From a virus, in the IMG/VR virus record IMGVR_UViG_3300008262_000741, positions 1 to 39,345 of that record: a DNA stretch of 39,345 bases. The stretch is one strand, 5' to 3'. Below, one piece after another: positions 6,344 to 12,399 of this stretch. The stretch's first letter is position 1; each line of letters opens with the position of its first letter. Below the pieces are notes generated by a model. It worked only from the letters and a program-made list of their open reading frames with translations. It ran no database searches and was not told the DNA's origin. Made by a program: the position numbers and the translations under genes.

Positions 6344-6697
6344 TCAGCGAGCGTAGAGATAACCGCCTGCCCAGTCACAACGCTCAAACATCTCTTCACG
6401 AGACGTGATAGAGAGCATATTGTAACGAACACCCTTGGCAGGCGCTTTCACACTCGCGGGTTTGTACACTTCACCAGTCTTCTTGTCGATAAAAGCATGG
6501 ATGCTGTCACGACGACCGTTGATGCACATGTGAATCTTGTGATACTTACGACCATCAGAGTTCAACTCGTAAGTATAACCATCAGGAGCAGTCTGCTGGA
6601 GAGCATCGCACAGCATCAGACCATACTTCACGATGTTGAGGTGGATGGTATTGCGGGCGGTTTGCTCGGAAGCGAACTGGGCGAAGGTGGTGGTCAT
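6344..6697 (-). CDS. Conserved cyanophage hypothetical protein
   Basis: 117 residues, MTTTFAQFASEQTARNTIHL. The C-terminal half is distinctive: HMCINGRRDSIHAFIDKKTG, then EVYKPASVKAPAKGVRYN and a final CDWAGGYLYAR. I know this pattern as a widespread cyanophage protein of unknown function. The IHAFIDKKTGEVYKPAS part looks like a small beta-sheet domain with a basic surface. Transcribed from its own promoter-like element at 6725. Good confidence in the gene, none in the function. Confidence 0.75.
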   Translation of the reverse strand: MTTTFAQFASEQTARNTIHLNIVKYGLMLCDALQQTAPDGYTYELNSDGRKYHKIHMCINGRRDSIHAFIDKKTGEVYKPASVKAPAKGVRYNMLSITSREEMFERCDWAGGYLYAR

Positions 6698-6724
6698 GGC
6701 GTGGTGTCTTTCGCTGATGTAATC

Positions 6725-6730
6725 AGTATA
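6725..6730 (-). promoter_or_regulatory. Candidate promoter (-10 TATACT)
   Basis: Minus-strand context TCTGCCCTATACTGATTAC, 28 bases ahead of the ATG at 6697. The GCCCTATA(A/C)T context is shared with the elements at 965 and 10935 and nearly so with 7325. No recognisable -35. Confidence 0.5.
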
Positions 6731-6737
6731 GGGCAGA

Positions 6738-6860
6738 TCAGAGCAGTTCTAGGGGGTCGTATGACAGTTCCTCAACTGGCAGGTCACGCTCGATCTCGGT
6801 CACATCGTATTCTTCATCGATCTGTTCCAGGAGCCAGCGGTCAAGCATTACTTCGTTCAT
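6738..6860 (-). CDS. Small acidic protein
   Basis: 40 residues, MNEVMLDRWLLEQIDEEYDV, ending SYDPLELL. Last of four coupled mini-genes (7301, 7131, 6988, 6860) joined by TGATG or ATGA overlaps. Strongly acidic and helical. Function unknown; support is the overlap chain. Confidence 0.5.
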   Translation of the reverse strand: MNEVMLDRWLLEQIDEEYDVTEIERDLPVEELSYDPLELL

Positions 6861-6988
6861 CATTTATTCAGGGGAGAAGAGTAAAAACGGCGGAAAGCAG
6901 TAACAATAATAATCAGAGTAGAAACTACACCAACCAAACCAAGGAAGGTGGTAGTGTCACCAACAAAACCGTAAGTGTCAGGTGTCAT
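6860..6988 (-). CDS. Small membrane protein
   Basis: 42 residues, MTPDTYGFVGDTTTFLGLVG, with one membrane segment (about residues 15-31, LGLVGVVSTLIIIVTAF) and a basic end (RRFYSSPLNK), suggesting an N-out, C-in single-pass topology. Start overlaps the stop of the upstream gene (ATGA), stop overlaps the next start (TGATG). Confidence 0.55.
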   Translation of the reverse strand: MTPDTYGFVGDTTTFLGLVGVVSTLIIIVTAFRRFYSSPLNK

Positions 6989-7131
6989 TTTGCGTAAATG
7001 CAGTTGGGATTAGTAGGTTGAGCAGCACACGCTTTATCGTATGCATCGAACAGTTGTTTGTCTCGTTGGATCAACATGCCGTTGTAAGCAACAACGGCAA
7101 CGACAGCGAGAGCGATGTAGGATAGTTTCAT
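6985..7131 (-). CDS. Small membrane-anchored protein
   Basis: 48 residues, MKLSYIALAVVAVVAYNGML followed by a charged middle (IQRDKQLFDAYDKACAAQPT) and the end NPNCIYAK. One N-terminal membrane anchor or uncleaved signal, and two Cys (C35 and C44) in the exported part that could form a disulfide. Coupled to both neighbours by overlapping codons. Confidence 0.55.
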   Translation of the reverse strand: MKLSYIALAVVAVVAYNGMLIQRDKQLFDAYDKACAAQPTNPNCIYAK

Positions 7132-7301
7132 CAGTACAGTTCGTAAGGTTCAACGTTGTACTCGATCACATCCAGGAACTCTTGGAAACGATCAAGAGCT
7201 TTCTTGTTCATCTTAGGATCCATGAAGGAGTAGTAGAACTGAAGAGAGTAGCGAGCACGATCTTCAGGGCGGTCCAGGATCTGTTGGAGGCGGGCGTTCA
7301 T
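7131..7301 (-). CDS. Small hypothetical protein
   Basis: 56 residues, MNARLQQILDRPEDRARYSL to EPYELY. Helical, with aromatic residues (LQFYYSFMDPKMNKKALDRF). ATG at 7299-7301 with an AAGGG ribosome binding site seven bases upstream and a promoter-like TATACT at 7325. First of the four coupled mini-genes. Confidence 0.6.
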   Translation of the reverse strand: MNARLQQILDRPEDRARYSLQFYYSFMDPKMNKKALDRFQEFLDVIEYNVEPYELY

Positions 7302-7324
7302 GTCGTTCCCTTGAGTACCTTAGT

Positions 7325-7330
7325 AGTATA
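7325..7330 (-). promoter_or_regulatory. Candidate promoter (-10 TATACT) for mini-gene operon
   Basis: Minus-strand context TGACCCTATACTACTAAGG, 24 bases before the ATG at 7301, overlapping the stop region of the upstream gene. Matches the CCCTATA(A/C)T context at 965, 6725 and 10935; -35 not recognisable. Confidence 0.45.
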
Positions 7331-7333
7331 GGG

Positions 7334-7528
7334 TCAGTCGAGCTCGTCCAGAGCATCCAGGAGACACTTCTGCAAGTGGCTCTCCAGGGTCCAGTCATCG
7401 ACGCCATGGGACTCGCAGATGGCATTAGCATCCTTCTCGTCCAGGCTCCACATGGCATCGAGCAGATACTTCATTTGCTGGGTGTCCAGGGGCACCAGCG
7501 TGGTCACAGAGGGGCAAGGGTAGGTCAT
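7334..7528 (-). CDS. Hypothetical protein
   Basis: 64 residues, MTYPCPSVTTLVPLDTQQMK, then an acidic helical part (LDEKDANAICESHGVDDWTL, HLQKCLLDALDELD). Noticeably GC-rich codons compared with the structural genes (the line from 7381 is 57 percent G+C). No clear ribosome binding site. No family recognised. Confidence 0.6.
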   Translation of the reverse strand: MTYPCPSVTTLVPLDTQQMKYLLDAMWSLDEKDANAICESHGVDDWTLESHLQKCLLDALDELD

Positions 7529-7567
7529 AGGGGTCAGAGGGGGGTTACAGGCGATTCTGGAGGGGTC

Positions 7568-7789
7568 TCAGCAGCACACCATGACTTTCATACGGGGCTG
7601 GGTGTGGAACTTGGTCACGGCGTACCCGTAAGTGTTGATACGCTCGTCTGCCTGACGCTCCATCTCACGCTTGCTGATCAGACGCTCGCTCATCTCAGCA
7701 CCATCAAACGAGGTGACTTGAACGAACTTATCAGTCAGACCAGCAGCAGGATAGAAGTCAACCTGCATGGCGCCTTGAACGAGTTGCAT
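7568..7789 (-). CDS. Hypothetical protein
   Basis: 73 residues, MQLVQGAMQVDFYPAAGLTD, then ISKREMERQADERINTYGYA and a basic end with two adjacent Cys (MKVMVCC). Beta-then-helix layout. A weak TATCAT -10 lies about 25 bases upstream. No family recognised. Confidence 0.6.
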   Translation of the reverse strand: MQLVQGAMQVDFYPAAGLTDKFVQVTSFDGAEMSERLISKREMERQADERINTYGYAVTKFHTQPRMKVMVCC

Positions 7790-7872
7790 GGGGTGTCTGT
7801 CGATTACTCTGTAATGATACAGCGTCCAGTGGGCGCTGTGGTGAGGGGGTGTGCAGGTTCTCAGGGTGGCAC

Positions 7873-7905
7873 AGTTCCGCGTGTTTTGCGTGGAGACGCG
7901 GAACT
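7873..7905. repeat. 10-bp perfect inverted repeat downstream of the endonuclease gene
   Basis: Arms AGTTCCGCGT (7873-7882) and ACGCGGAACT (7896-7905) with a 13-base loop. Placed a few bases after the stop of the HNH gene at 7912. No T-run follows on the minus strand, so it may be an RNA-stabilising 3' hairpin or a weak terminator rather than a classic one. Confidence 0.6.
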
Positions 7906-7911
7906 ATCATG

Positions 7912-8415
7912 TCACCCCCACATTTCTCTGAGTTGATTTACTACAGAATCGAGCGAGATGCCAGTACTCTTTGCAGCATAGATTGTAGAGACAAGCATAC
8001 TTTCCACATCATCACCAAGCATACCCATACTACGGTTACAATTATCACACAACCAACCGCGTTGAACGAGAGTTTTGTGGCAGTGATCAAACACCAACGC
8101 TGCTGTATCTGGGTCGTTCTTTTTAGGACCAGGATCACAACCACAACGGTCACAGCAAGTGCCGAGGGCAGGAGTCTTGGGTTTACCAGCAAGTTTAAAA
8201 GCTTTTGCCTTGCCCTGATTCATCTTCTTATTACAATCGCGGCAATCTGTTCTCAGATAGATCACCCTAGCGTTGGTGTTAGTAGAAGTATTCAAAGCAA
8301 AATGCTCAAGAGTATAAGGAAACACTACCTTACACTTAATACAAGCTTGGGTTTCCTTATGATAAGGTTTACCTTGCAGATGATCGGGAAGTGTGTAGGT
8401 CTTAGACTTAGGCAT
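7912..8415 (-). CDS. Recombination endonuclease VII-like HNH protein
   Basis: 167 residues from the ATG at 8413-8415 (MPKSKTYTLPDHLQ); the ATG at 8448 lies upstream of the predicted transcription start and is not used. The C-terminal module FDHCHKTLVQRGWLCDNCNR (D110-H111, H113, C123-x-x-C126), with earlier Cys (C87, C88 and C91), matches the His-Cys metal finger of T4 endonuclease VII (Pfam PF02945). An extra N-terminal zinc-binding pair is visible (C25-x-x-C28 and C58-x-x-C61). Free-standing members of this family in phages are often homing-type nucleases; true endonuclease VII resolves DNA branches during packaging. The gene has its own promoter, is preceded by a terminator and followed by a hairpin, which fits a self-contained inserted cassette. 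Confidence 0.8.
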   Translation of the reverse strand: MPKSKTYTLPDHLQGKPYHKETQACIKCKVVFPYTLEHFALNTSTNTNARVIYLRTDCRDCNKKMNQGKAKAFKLAGKPKTPALGTCCDRCGCDPGPKKNDPDTAALVFDHCHKTLVQRGWLCDNCNRSMGMLGDDVESMLVSTIYAAKSTGISLDSVVNQLREMWG

Positions 8416-8438
8416 GGGTGTGTTTCTTTGACTCTTAT

Positions 8439-8467
8439 AGTATGACACAAAAAAGGGGTGCCGTCAA
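8439..8467 (-). promoter_or_regulatory. Sigma-70-like promoter, TTGACG-17-CATACT
   Basis: -35 TTGACG (8462-8467) and -10 CATACT (8439-8444), spacer 17. The -35 is exactly the loop of the terminator hairpin 8449-8474, and the T-run lies in the spacer. Start of transcription near 8431 fixes the endonuclease start at 8415. Confidence 0.6.
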
Positions 8468-8474
8468 GCACCCC
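8449..8474 (-). terminator. Rho-independent terminator
   Basis: On the minus strand: stem GGGGTGC, loop TTGACG, stem GCACCCC, then TTTTTT. It ends the helicase operon (last gene stops at 8539). A second hairpin, CCCCG-TCTT-CGGGG (8495-8508), precedes it without a T-run. Confidence 0.8.
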
Positions 8475-8538
8475 CAAACCAGTCCGTCAACTGTCCCCGA
8501 AGACGGGGTGGATCTCAGTTTTTACATGCTCTGTCATG

Positions 8539-8808
8539 TTAACATGCTGCTCCCACAAGATCGCATCCTCTAGATTGTAGAAAATAGCTTGTTGTTTGCT
8601 TTTCTTGTTCTTCTTGCCCTTCATCCACACAACTGCGTACTTCATTCCAATACTCATGATAAACTACAAGATTTGATTGATAACGTCCAATACGCTTGGA
8701 CTTGTCTGGTTCATCCATGAAACAGATCGTTATGTAATCGTCGTCAATAAAGTTGACCCATCCTTTGGTCTGACGATACTCTACCATCGTACCATACTTG
8801 AAAGTCAT
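8539..8808 (-). CDS. Hypothetical protein with SH3-like N-terminus
   Basis: 89 residues, MTFKYGTMVEYRQTKGWVNF. The first 55 residues look like a small beta-barrel (GTMVEYRQTKGWVNFIDDDY, ITICFMDEPDKS), a layout common in phage proteins that regulate or bind translation and RNA factors; this is a resemblance only. The C-terminal part is charged (DEGQEEQEKQ). Starts as TGATG in the stop of the upstream gene. Last gene of the helicase operon. Confidence 0.65.
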   Translation of the reverse strand: MTFKYGTMVEYRQTKGWVNFIDDDYITICFMDEPDKSKRIGRYQSNLVVYHEYWNEVRSCVDEGQEEQEKQTTSYFLQSRGCDLVGAAC

Positions 8809-9005
8809 CAGTCAACTTCTTTGAATGCACTACGGTTTTTGTTTTCTGGTTTTGGTAGACGGAACATCTCCTTAAGGTCATTAAGGTCTGCAATTTTTTG
8901 TTCTAGCCTATCAATTTGTGCTTGTAAAATTTGAAAGTTTGAATCGTTATTGTTCTGCATCATCAGAACATTACGCATAGCATCTTTAAATTCGTCTTCA
9001 GTCAT
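8808..9005 (-). CDS. Coiled-coil protein
   Basis: 65 residues, MTEDEFKDAMRNVLMMQNNN. A clear heptad coiled coil spans about residues 22-46 (FQILQAQIDRLEQKIADLND), followed by a basic tail (PKPENKNRSAFKEVD). Start overlaps the upstream stop. Probably a small oligomeric adaptor; function unknown. Confidence 0.65.
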   Translation of the reverse strand: MTEDEFKDAMRNVLMMQNNNDSNFQILQAQIDRLEQKIADLNDLKEMFRLPKPENKNRSAFKEVD

Positions 9006-9147
9006 AATGGCTCAGTTGTCGTGTCAGTTCTACATCAATACCAATTAATTTAGAATACAGGAATTGCTCGTATTCGTTGCCTTTCAGCAGTTCAACGAGG
9101 TTATTTATTTGCATCTTGGCAAGGATCAGTTTGGTTTTCTCATCCAT
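8998..9147 (-). CDS. Small helical protein
   Basis: 49 residues from the ATG at 9145-9147, MDEKTKLILAKMQINNLVEL, then KGNEYEQFLYSKLIGIDVEL. The start is inside the end of the upstream gene; the longer reading to 9213 runs through that gene and is less likely. Amphipathic helices throughout. No family recognised. Confidence 0.6.
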   Translation of the reverse strand: MDEKTKLILAKMQINNLVELLKGNEYEQFLYSKLIGIDVELTRQLSHYD

Positions 9148-9463
9148 TTGCTGCTTCGGGTGGAGAAACGACATTTTCTGTGCTGGGCTTGCCATGGACC
9201 AGCAGTAGGGCACCCTCCGCCTTTTCAGCGAAGGATTTGTGGTAAGTGTTCATCTCCACGATAATATCGCGCAGATCATTATAGAATTCAAGGATACTGG
9301 TGCCCTTATCATCCAAATAGTCATGCACAGCGTCAGTCAGACGATCCTTACGCTGCTCACGGTAACGCTGCTCCCAATCCACATCAAGATCGGGGCGTCC
9401 TTCGGTCACATACTCATGTCCAGTCATATTGAATACGTAGGGGTTGTTGGGTTTCAGTTTCAT
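9140..9463 (-). CDS. Hypothetical protein
   Basis: 107 residues, MKLKPNNPYVFNMTGHEYVT. Charged and helical (WEQRYREQRKDRLTDAVHDY), with a low-complexity end (STENVVSPPEAANG). ATGA overlap with the upstream gene. Part of the operon behind the helicase. Function unknown. Confidence 0.65.
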   Translation of the reverse strand: MKLKPNNPYVFNMTGHEYVTEGRPDLDVDWEQRYREQRKDRLTDAVHDYLDDKGTSILEFYNDLRDIIVEMNTYHKSFAEKAEGALLLVHGKPSTENVVSPPEAANG

Positions 9464-9636
9464 TCGAAGTCGTTTCTCTTCGCGTGGAGATATTCTAGCA
9501 CACTATCCCGCCATTCCATCAACTCGTTGTAACATTTTTGATTATGGGCACACTGGCGTAGCTCGTGGTCTGGTTTCAAGACGCTCTCGATAAAAAGACC
9601 GAGAGCATCTTTCTGCTTGAGTTGCTTGTCGTTCAT
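9460..9636 (-). CDS. Small hypothetical protein
   Basis: 58 residues from the ATG at 9634-9636, MNDKQLKQKDALGLFIESVL, chosen because a GGAG site sits six bases upstream; earlier ATG (9648) and TTG (9654) starts are weaker. Contains two Cys around a His-Asn stretch (LRQCAHNQKCYNELMEW). Helical. Starts 28 bases after the helicase stop. Confidence 0.6.
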   Translation of the reverse strand: MNDKQLKQKDALGLFIESVLKPDHELRQCAHNQKCYNELMEWRDSVLEYLHAKRNDFE

Positions 9637-9664
9637 GGTAGTCTCCATAATCAATAGTATTTAC

Positions 9665-10912
9665 TCAACCAATCAGGGACTGACCCTTGACAAAGATGGT
9701 ATCTACAACCGCTTGCAGGCGCTTCTCAGTCTGCTTACCATAGTTGGTGAAGACAGGCACAGTCACGAAACCTGTACGCTTGCGGTACATCTCTAGTTTG
9801 CCAGGAACGATCTTACCAGACTGAATATCAGCGGCATCACGCTTGTCCAGACGGATCACACGACCGATGGTTTGCGCCATCTCAATCACAGGCAGATTGC
9901 GAAGGAGAATGGTGTGGGTGAGACCAGGCACGTTGATACCTTCAGACAAAATGCTGTAGTGGAACATGATAAACTTACGGCTGGGATCTTGACCCCAGGC
10001 AGTCAGAGTGTCAAAGAACACTTCACGACCCACTTTCTGTTTGTTGATGTAAGCACCATGCTTGCTGGTGATGTGGAGCACATCATAACCACGCTCAGCA
10101 AACTCTGCCATCACGTTGGTTTGAGACAGTAGCGCCCACAGCACACGAGTGTTAGGAGCAGCAACCAGGATTTTCTGAGCGGAATCAGAATCAAGTTTGC
10201 CAACAATATCCATCAGAACCTCGCGGTCATTCTCTGCAGCAAGCAGAGACTTGTTACGCTCAAAGTCAACAACATGAGCTTGAACAGTAGGAGGAATGAT
10301 GCTACCGTTGTTAATCAGTTCAGGAGCAGGCACAGAGATCAACTCCTTGCCATACACATCAGTATTGTGCATACTGATGTTGCCACCACGATACTTAGGA
10401 GTAGCGGTGAAATAGTATGCGTTCTTGGCAGTCGTCAGAGTAGCAGCAGCAACTTCCATGTAGAAGTCACGACGCACAGAGTTGTGCGCCTCATCGTAAT
10501 AGATGGTATCCACATCAATACCTGCCTCGTTGATGCGACGCAGAGAATTATAGGTGGTGAAGATCAGTTGGTGAGTGTTAGCTGCCTTGCACACAGCAGC
10601 GTGGCAACTGATTTCATCGATCTTGGTGGTGCTGTTGCCCACAACCTCACCGCTGTGAACGTGGAGAACACAGGCGTCAACCTTGCCGTTCAGTTCTGCC
10701 CAGAACTCTTCATAGAGTTGGACCGAAAGCAGGATGCGAGGAGAGACCACCACGATCGTCTGAGGGGTCTCTGCTGCCTGCAGGCGACGCAGACAGTCAA
10801 GGATCATCACAAGGGTCTTGCCGCCGCCTGTGGGGCAGGTGACGCGACCGATAGCAGCAGTCAGCAGAGCATCGAGCATACGCTGCTGGTGAGGGCGAAG
10901 GGTGAGGGTCAT
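9665..10912 (-). CDS. SF2 DNA helicase (DEAH, ResIII/UvsW-like)
   Basis: 415 residues from the ATG at 10910-10912 (MTLTLRPHQQRMLDALLTAA); the longer frame to 11014 crosses a terminator and a promoter and is rejected. Motifs: Q-like RPHQQ at 6-10; Walker A CPTGGGKT (26-33); Walker B DEAH (140-143); motif III FTATP (168-172); motif VI QTIGRVIRLDKR in the C-terminal third. This is the two-RecA-domain ATP-driven translocase layout of the type III restriction Res subunit/UvsW class. T4 UvsW unwinds branched DNA and R-loops and switches origin-dependent to recombination-dependent replication; whether this is the functional equivalent is uncertain. Heads a six-gene operon ending at the 8449-8474 terminator. 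Confidence 0.85.
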   Translation of the reverse strand: MTLTLRPHQQRMLDALLTAAIGRVTCPTGGGKTLVMILDCLRRLQAAETPQTIVVVSPRILLSVQLYEEFWAELNGKVDACVLHVHSGEVVGNSTTKIDEISCHAAVCKAANTHQLIFTTYNSLRRINEAGIDVDTIYYDEAHNSVRRDFYMEVAAATLTTAKNAYYFTATPKYRGGNISMHNTDVYGKELISVPAPELINNGSIIPPTVQAHVVDFERNKSLLAAENDREVLMDIVGKLDSDSAQKILVAAPNTRVLWALLSQTNVMAEFAERGYDVLHITSKHGAYINKQKVGREVFFDTLTAWGQDPSRKFIMFHYSILSEGINVPGLTHTILLRNLPVIEMAQTIGRVIRLDKRDAADIQSGKIVPGKLEMYRKRTGFVTVPVFTNYGKQTEKRLQAVVDTIFVKGQSLIG

Positions 10913-10934
10913 GCGGTGCGCTGTTGATGAAATA

Positions 10935-10940
10935 AGTATA
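10935..10940 (-). promoter_or_regulatory. Candidate promoter (-10 TATACT) for the helicase operon
   Basis: Minus-strand context CATGCCCTATACTTATTTC, directly downstream of the terminator 10948-10969. The expected -35 position (17 bases upstream) falls on the terminator loop, CCAGTG, which is a poor -35. Shares the GCCCTATA(A/C)T context with 965 and 6725. Confidence 0.5.
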
Positions 10941-10947
10941 GGGCATG

Positions 10948-10969
10948 AAAAAGGGGGCACTGGGCCCCC
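10948..10969 (-). terminator. Rho-independent terminator of the ParB-like gene
   Basis: Minus strand: stem GGGGGC, loop CCAGT, stem GCCCCC, then TTTTT. It lies 22 bases after the stop of the ParB-like gene at 10992. Confidence 0.85.
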
Positions 10970-10991
10970 ATGTGACAGTTGCAGAATTGGA

Positions 10992-12011
10992 TCAGTATTT
11001 GCAAACAGGAACAAGTTTACGAGACTTCAAATCATGTGAACCGTAGATTTGAGGAATGGCACCAAGAACAACATAAGGGCGTTCATTCGGAACTTCAAGT
11101 TTGATACCGCTCAGCGCATTATTCACCATGGTATATGATGCTGCGTAGAAGTATTCCAATTGAGTAACAAAAACTTTGAGTTTCTTTCGTGCTTTTTCGG
11201 GAACAGTTTCGTTTGTATAAAGAACTAGTTCGATGGGATCATCACATTTCGAGATAGCAGGGAGGATATGTTGACACCAAGCACGATAGTAATAGGTGTC
11301 GCTGTCAACTGACATCAAAAAGCGTTTCTTACCATCAATCTTCAGGTTACGCTTTTCACACCACTGTTCCCATTTTTCACGACTTTGACGATAAACCAGA
11401 GGGTCACCTCCGTTAGCGCCAGTAGCAAGAATCTCATCAATAATCTTAGTGATTACTCCACCGCGCTCACTAAACATTTTAGTGATTTCAAGTTCATTAT
11501 ATAACCAATCTTCAACAGAGCTCTTATCACAGTTAAGTTCACCCTCGGAAATAAGATAAAGAGCCGAAGTAACAACGTTAGAGGTCTTTACAGAAACTGA
11601 AGGTGGGTGCTCTCCGTTTGCTTTCAATCCGTTCGTGATATAGTTACGGGCACTATCATCAGAATAAGAATAGACAGAAATAGGAATAAAGCGTTCGCCA
11701 TTACGTTTTGCAGCAATAATGCGACCACGACCATCACGCGGGCGTCCATCAGTTCCATAGATGGGAGGCCAAAATCCAGTCAGAAATCCGTGGTTTTCGA
11801 AGTGAGTTTGCTGCGCTTCGATACGCTCATCAGTTTTTTCATCACGAATAGCAAGGTTCCAATAATCTTCATCATCCTCGTCTACTGTATAGAGATCAAG
11901 AAAATCGAAGTGAAGAAACTTACCATTCAGTTGTTTGGCAGGTTCAAGTGTTTTAAAATCATCGAGATTGATAACACCGATACCATTAAATCCAGGTTTT
12001 GTTTTAGACAT
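10992..12011 (-). CDS. ParB-like nuclease-domain protein
   Basis: 339 residues. The motif DGRPRDGRGRIIAAKRNGER (88-107), followed by IPISVYSYSD, is the G-R-x-R-x-x-A-A-x-R ... I-P-V core of the ParB/sulfiredoxin fold, preceded by the helix-plus-loop NHGFLTGFWPPIYG where ParB proteins place the box that binds CTP in true ParB. The C-terminal two thirds (helical, with HILPAISKCDDPIELVLYTN) is not recognisable. No ParA gene is in the window, so plasmid-type partitioning is unlikely; stand-alone ParB-like proteins in phages and mobile elements include nucleases and DNA-modification partners. Single-gene unit with its own promoter (12074-12102) and terminator (10948-10969). Confidence 0.75.
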   Translation of the reverse strand: MSKTKPGFNGIGVINLDDFKTLEPAKQLNGKFLHFDFLDLYTVDEDDEDYWNLAIRDEKTDERIEAQQTHFENHGFLTGFWPPIYGTDGRPRDGRGRIIAAKRNGERFIPISVYSYSDDSARNYITNGLKANGEHPPSVSVKTSNVVTSALYLISEGELNCDKSSVEDWLYNELEITKMFSERGGVITKIIDEILATGANGGDPLVYRQSREKWEQWCEKRNLKIDGKKRFLMSVDSDTYYYRAWCQHILPAISKCDDPIELVLYTNETVPEKARKKLKVFVTQLEYFYAASYTMVNNALSGIKLEVPNERPYVVLGAIPQIYGSHDLKSRKLVPVCKY

Positions 12012-12073
12012 AATTTACTTTAGCAATAGCAGTTGGGATGTTCTAAGTCGCTTTCGCATTTAAGAACAAAGTA

Positions 12074-12102
12074 AGAATAACACGGGTTTGGGGACGTGTC
12101 AA
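12074..12102 (-). promoter_or_regulatory. Sigma-70-like promoter, TTGACA-17-TATTCT
   Basis: Perfect -35 TTGACA (12097-12102), spacer 17, -10 TATTCT (12074-12079). The -35 lies between GGGG (12103-12106) and CCCC (12090-12093), so it could sit in a small hairpin loop. It serves the ParB-like gene starting at 12011. Confidence 0.7.
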
Positions 12103-12119
12103 CCCCTTGTTACAGTCTA

Positions 12120-12347
12120 TTAACTGTCTACGGCATCCACGGAGGCGATGTCGCATACAGGCACCTCATGCTCATTAGCAATACGATACCAAGGCATCAT
12201 CATACCATGATACTCAGGATGTGCCTGATATTCAGTAGTGTATTCAAATTCACCCAGATACTTTACTTCAGATTCTGGGATGTCATGATCACGCAACATC
12301 GCTTGCAGTTGCATGTGCGTCAGCTCATAGGTAGCAGGAACGTTCAT
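12120..12347 (-). CDS. Hypothetical protein
   Basis: 75 residues from the ATG at 12345-12347 (MNVPATYELTHMQLQAMLRD). The upstream ATG at 12374 overlaps the promoter -10 and would not be in the transcript. Helix-rich first half (a small DNA-binding-like H-M-Q-L-Q-A-M-L-R helix, not enough to call), then a His/Tyr-rich end (YQAHPEYHGMMMPWYRIANE). Single-gene unit. Function unknown. Confidence 0.6.
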   Translation of the reverse strand: MNVPATYELTHMQLQAMLRDHDIPESEVKYLGEFEYTTEYQAHPEYHGMMMPWYRIANEHEVPVCDIASVDAVDS

Positions 12348-12369
12348 TCGGTTTCCGTAGTGCTCCGCT

Positions 12370-12399
12370 ACCATAGCACGGGCGTCAAGCGGTTGTCAA
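12370..12399 (-). promoter_or_regulatory. Sigma-70-like promoter, TTGACA-18-TATGGT
   Basis: -35 TTGACA (12394-12399) overlaps the end of the 12385-13248 gene; -10 TATGGT (12370-12375) follows after 18 bases. A direct repeat of CTTGAC lies inside. It marks the border between the AT-rich structural block and the early-type genes. Confidence 0.6.

Noticed and set aside
7849-8445. Plus-strand frame of 198 codons
   Set aside because: Antisense to the endonuclease VII-like gene, whose Cys/His motifs are clear.
8476-8538. A 16-codon ORF (MTEHVKTEIHPVFGDS) just after the 8539-8808 gene
   Set aside because: Too short to support; the same bases form a hairpin.
9101-9118. AATAAATA late-promoter-like string
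   Set aside because: Inside the codons of the 8998-9147 gene and not upstream of a gene.
10274-10927. Plus-strand frame of 217 codons
   Set aside because: Antisense to the helicase with all its motifs; chance open frame.
10913-11014. Longer N-terminus for the helicase
   Set aside because: It would cross the terminator at 10948-10969 and the promoter at 10935.
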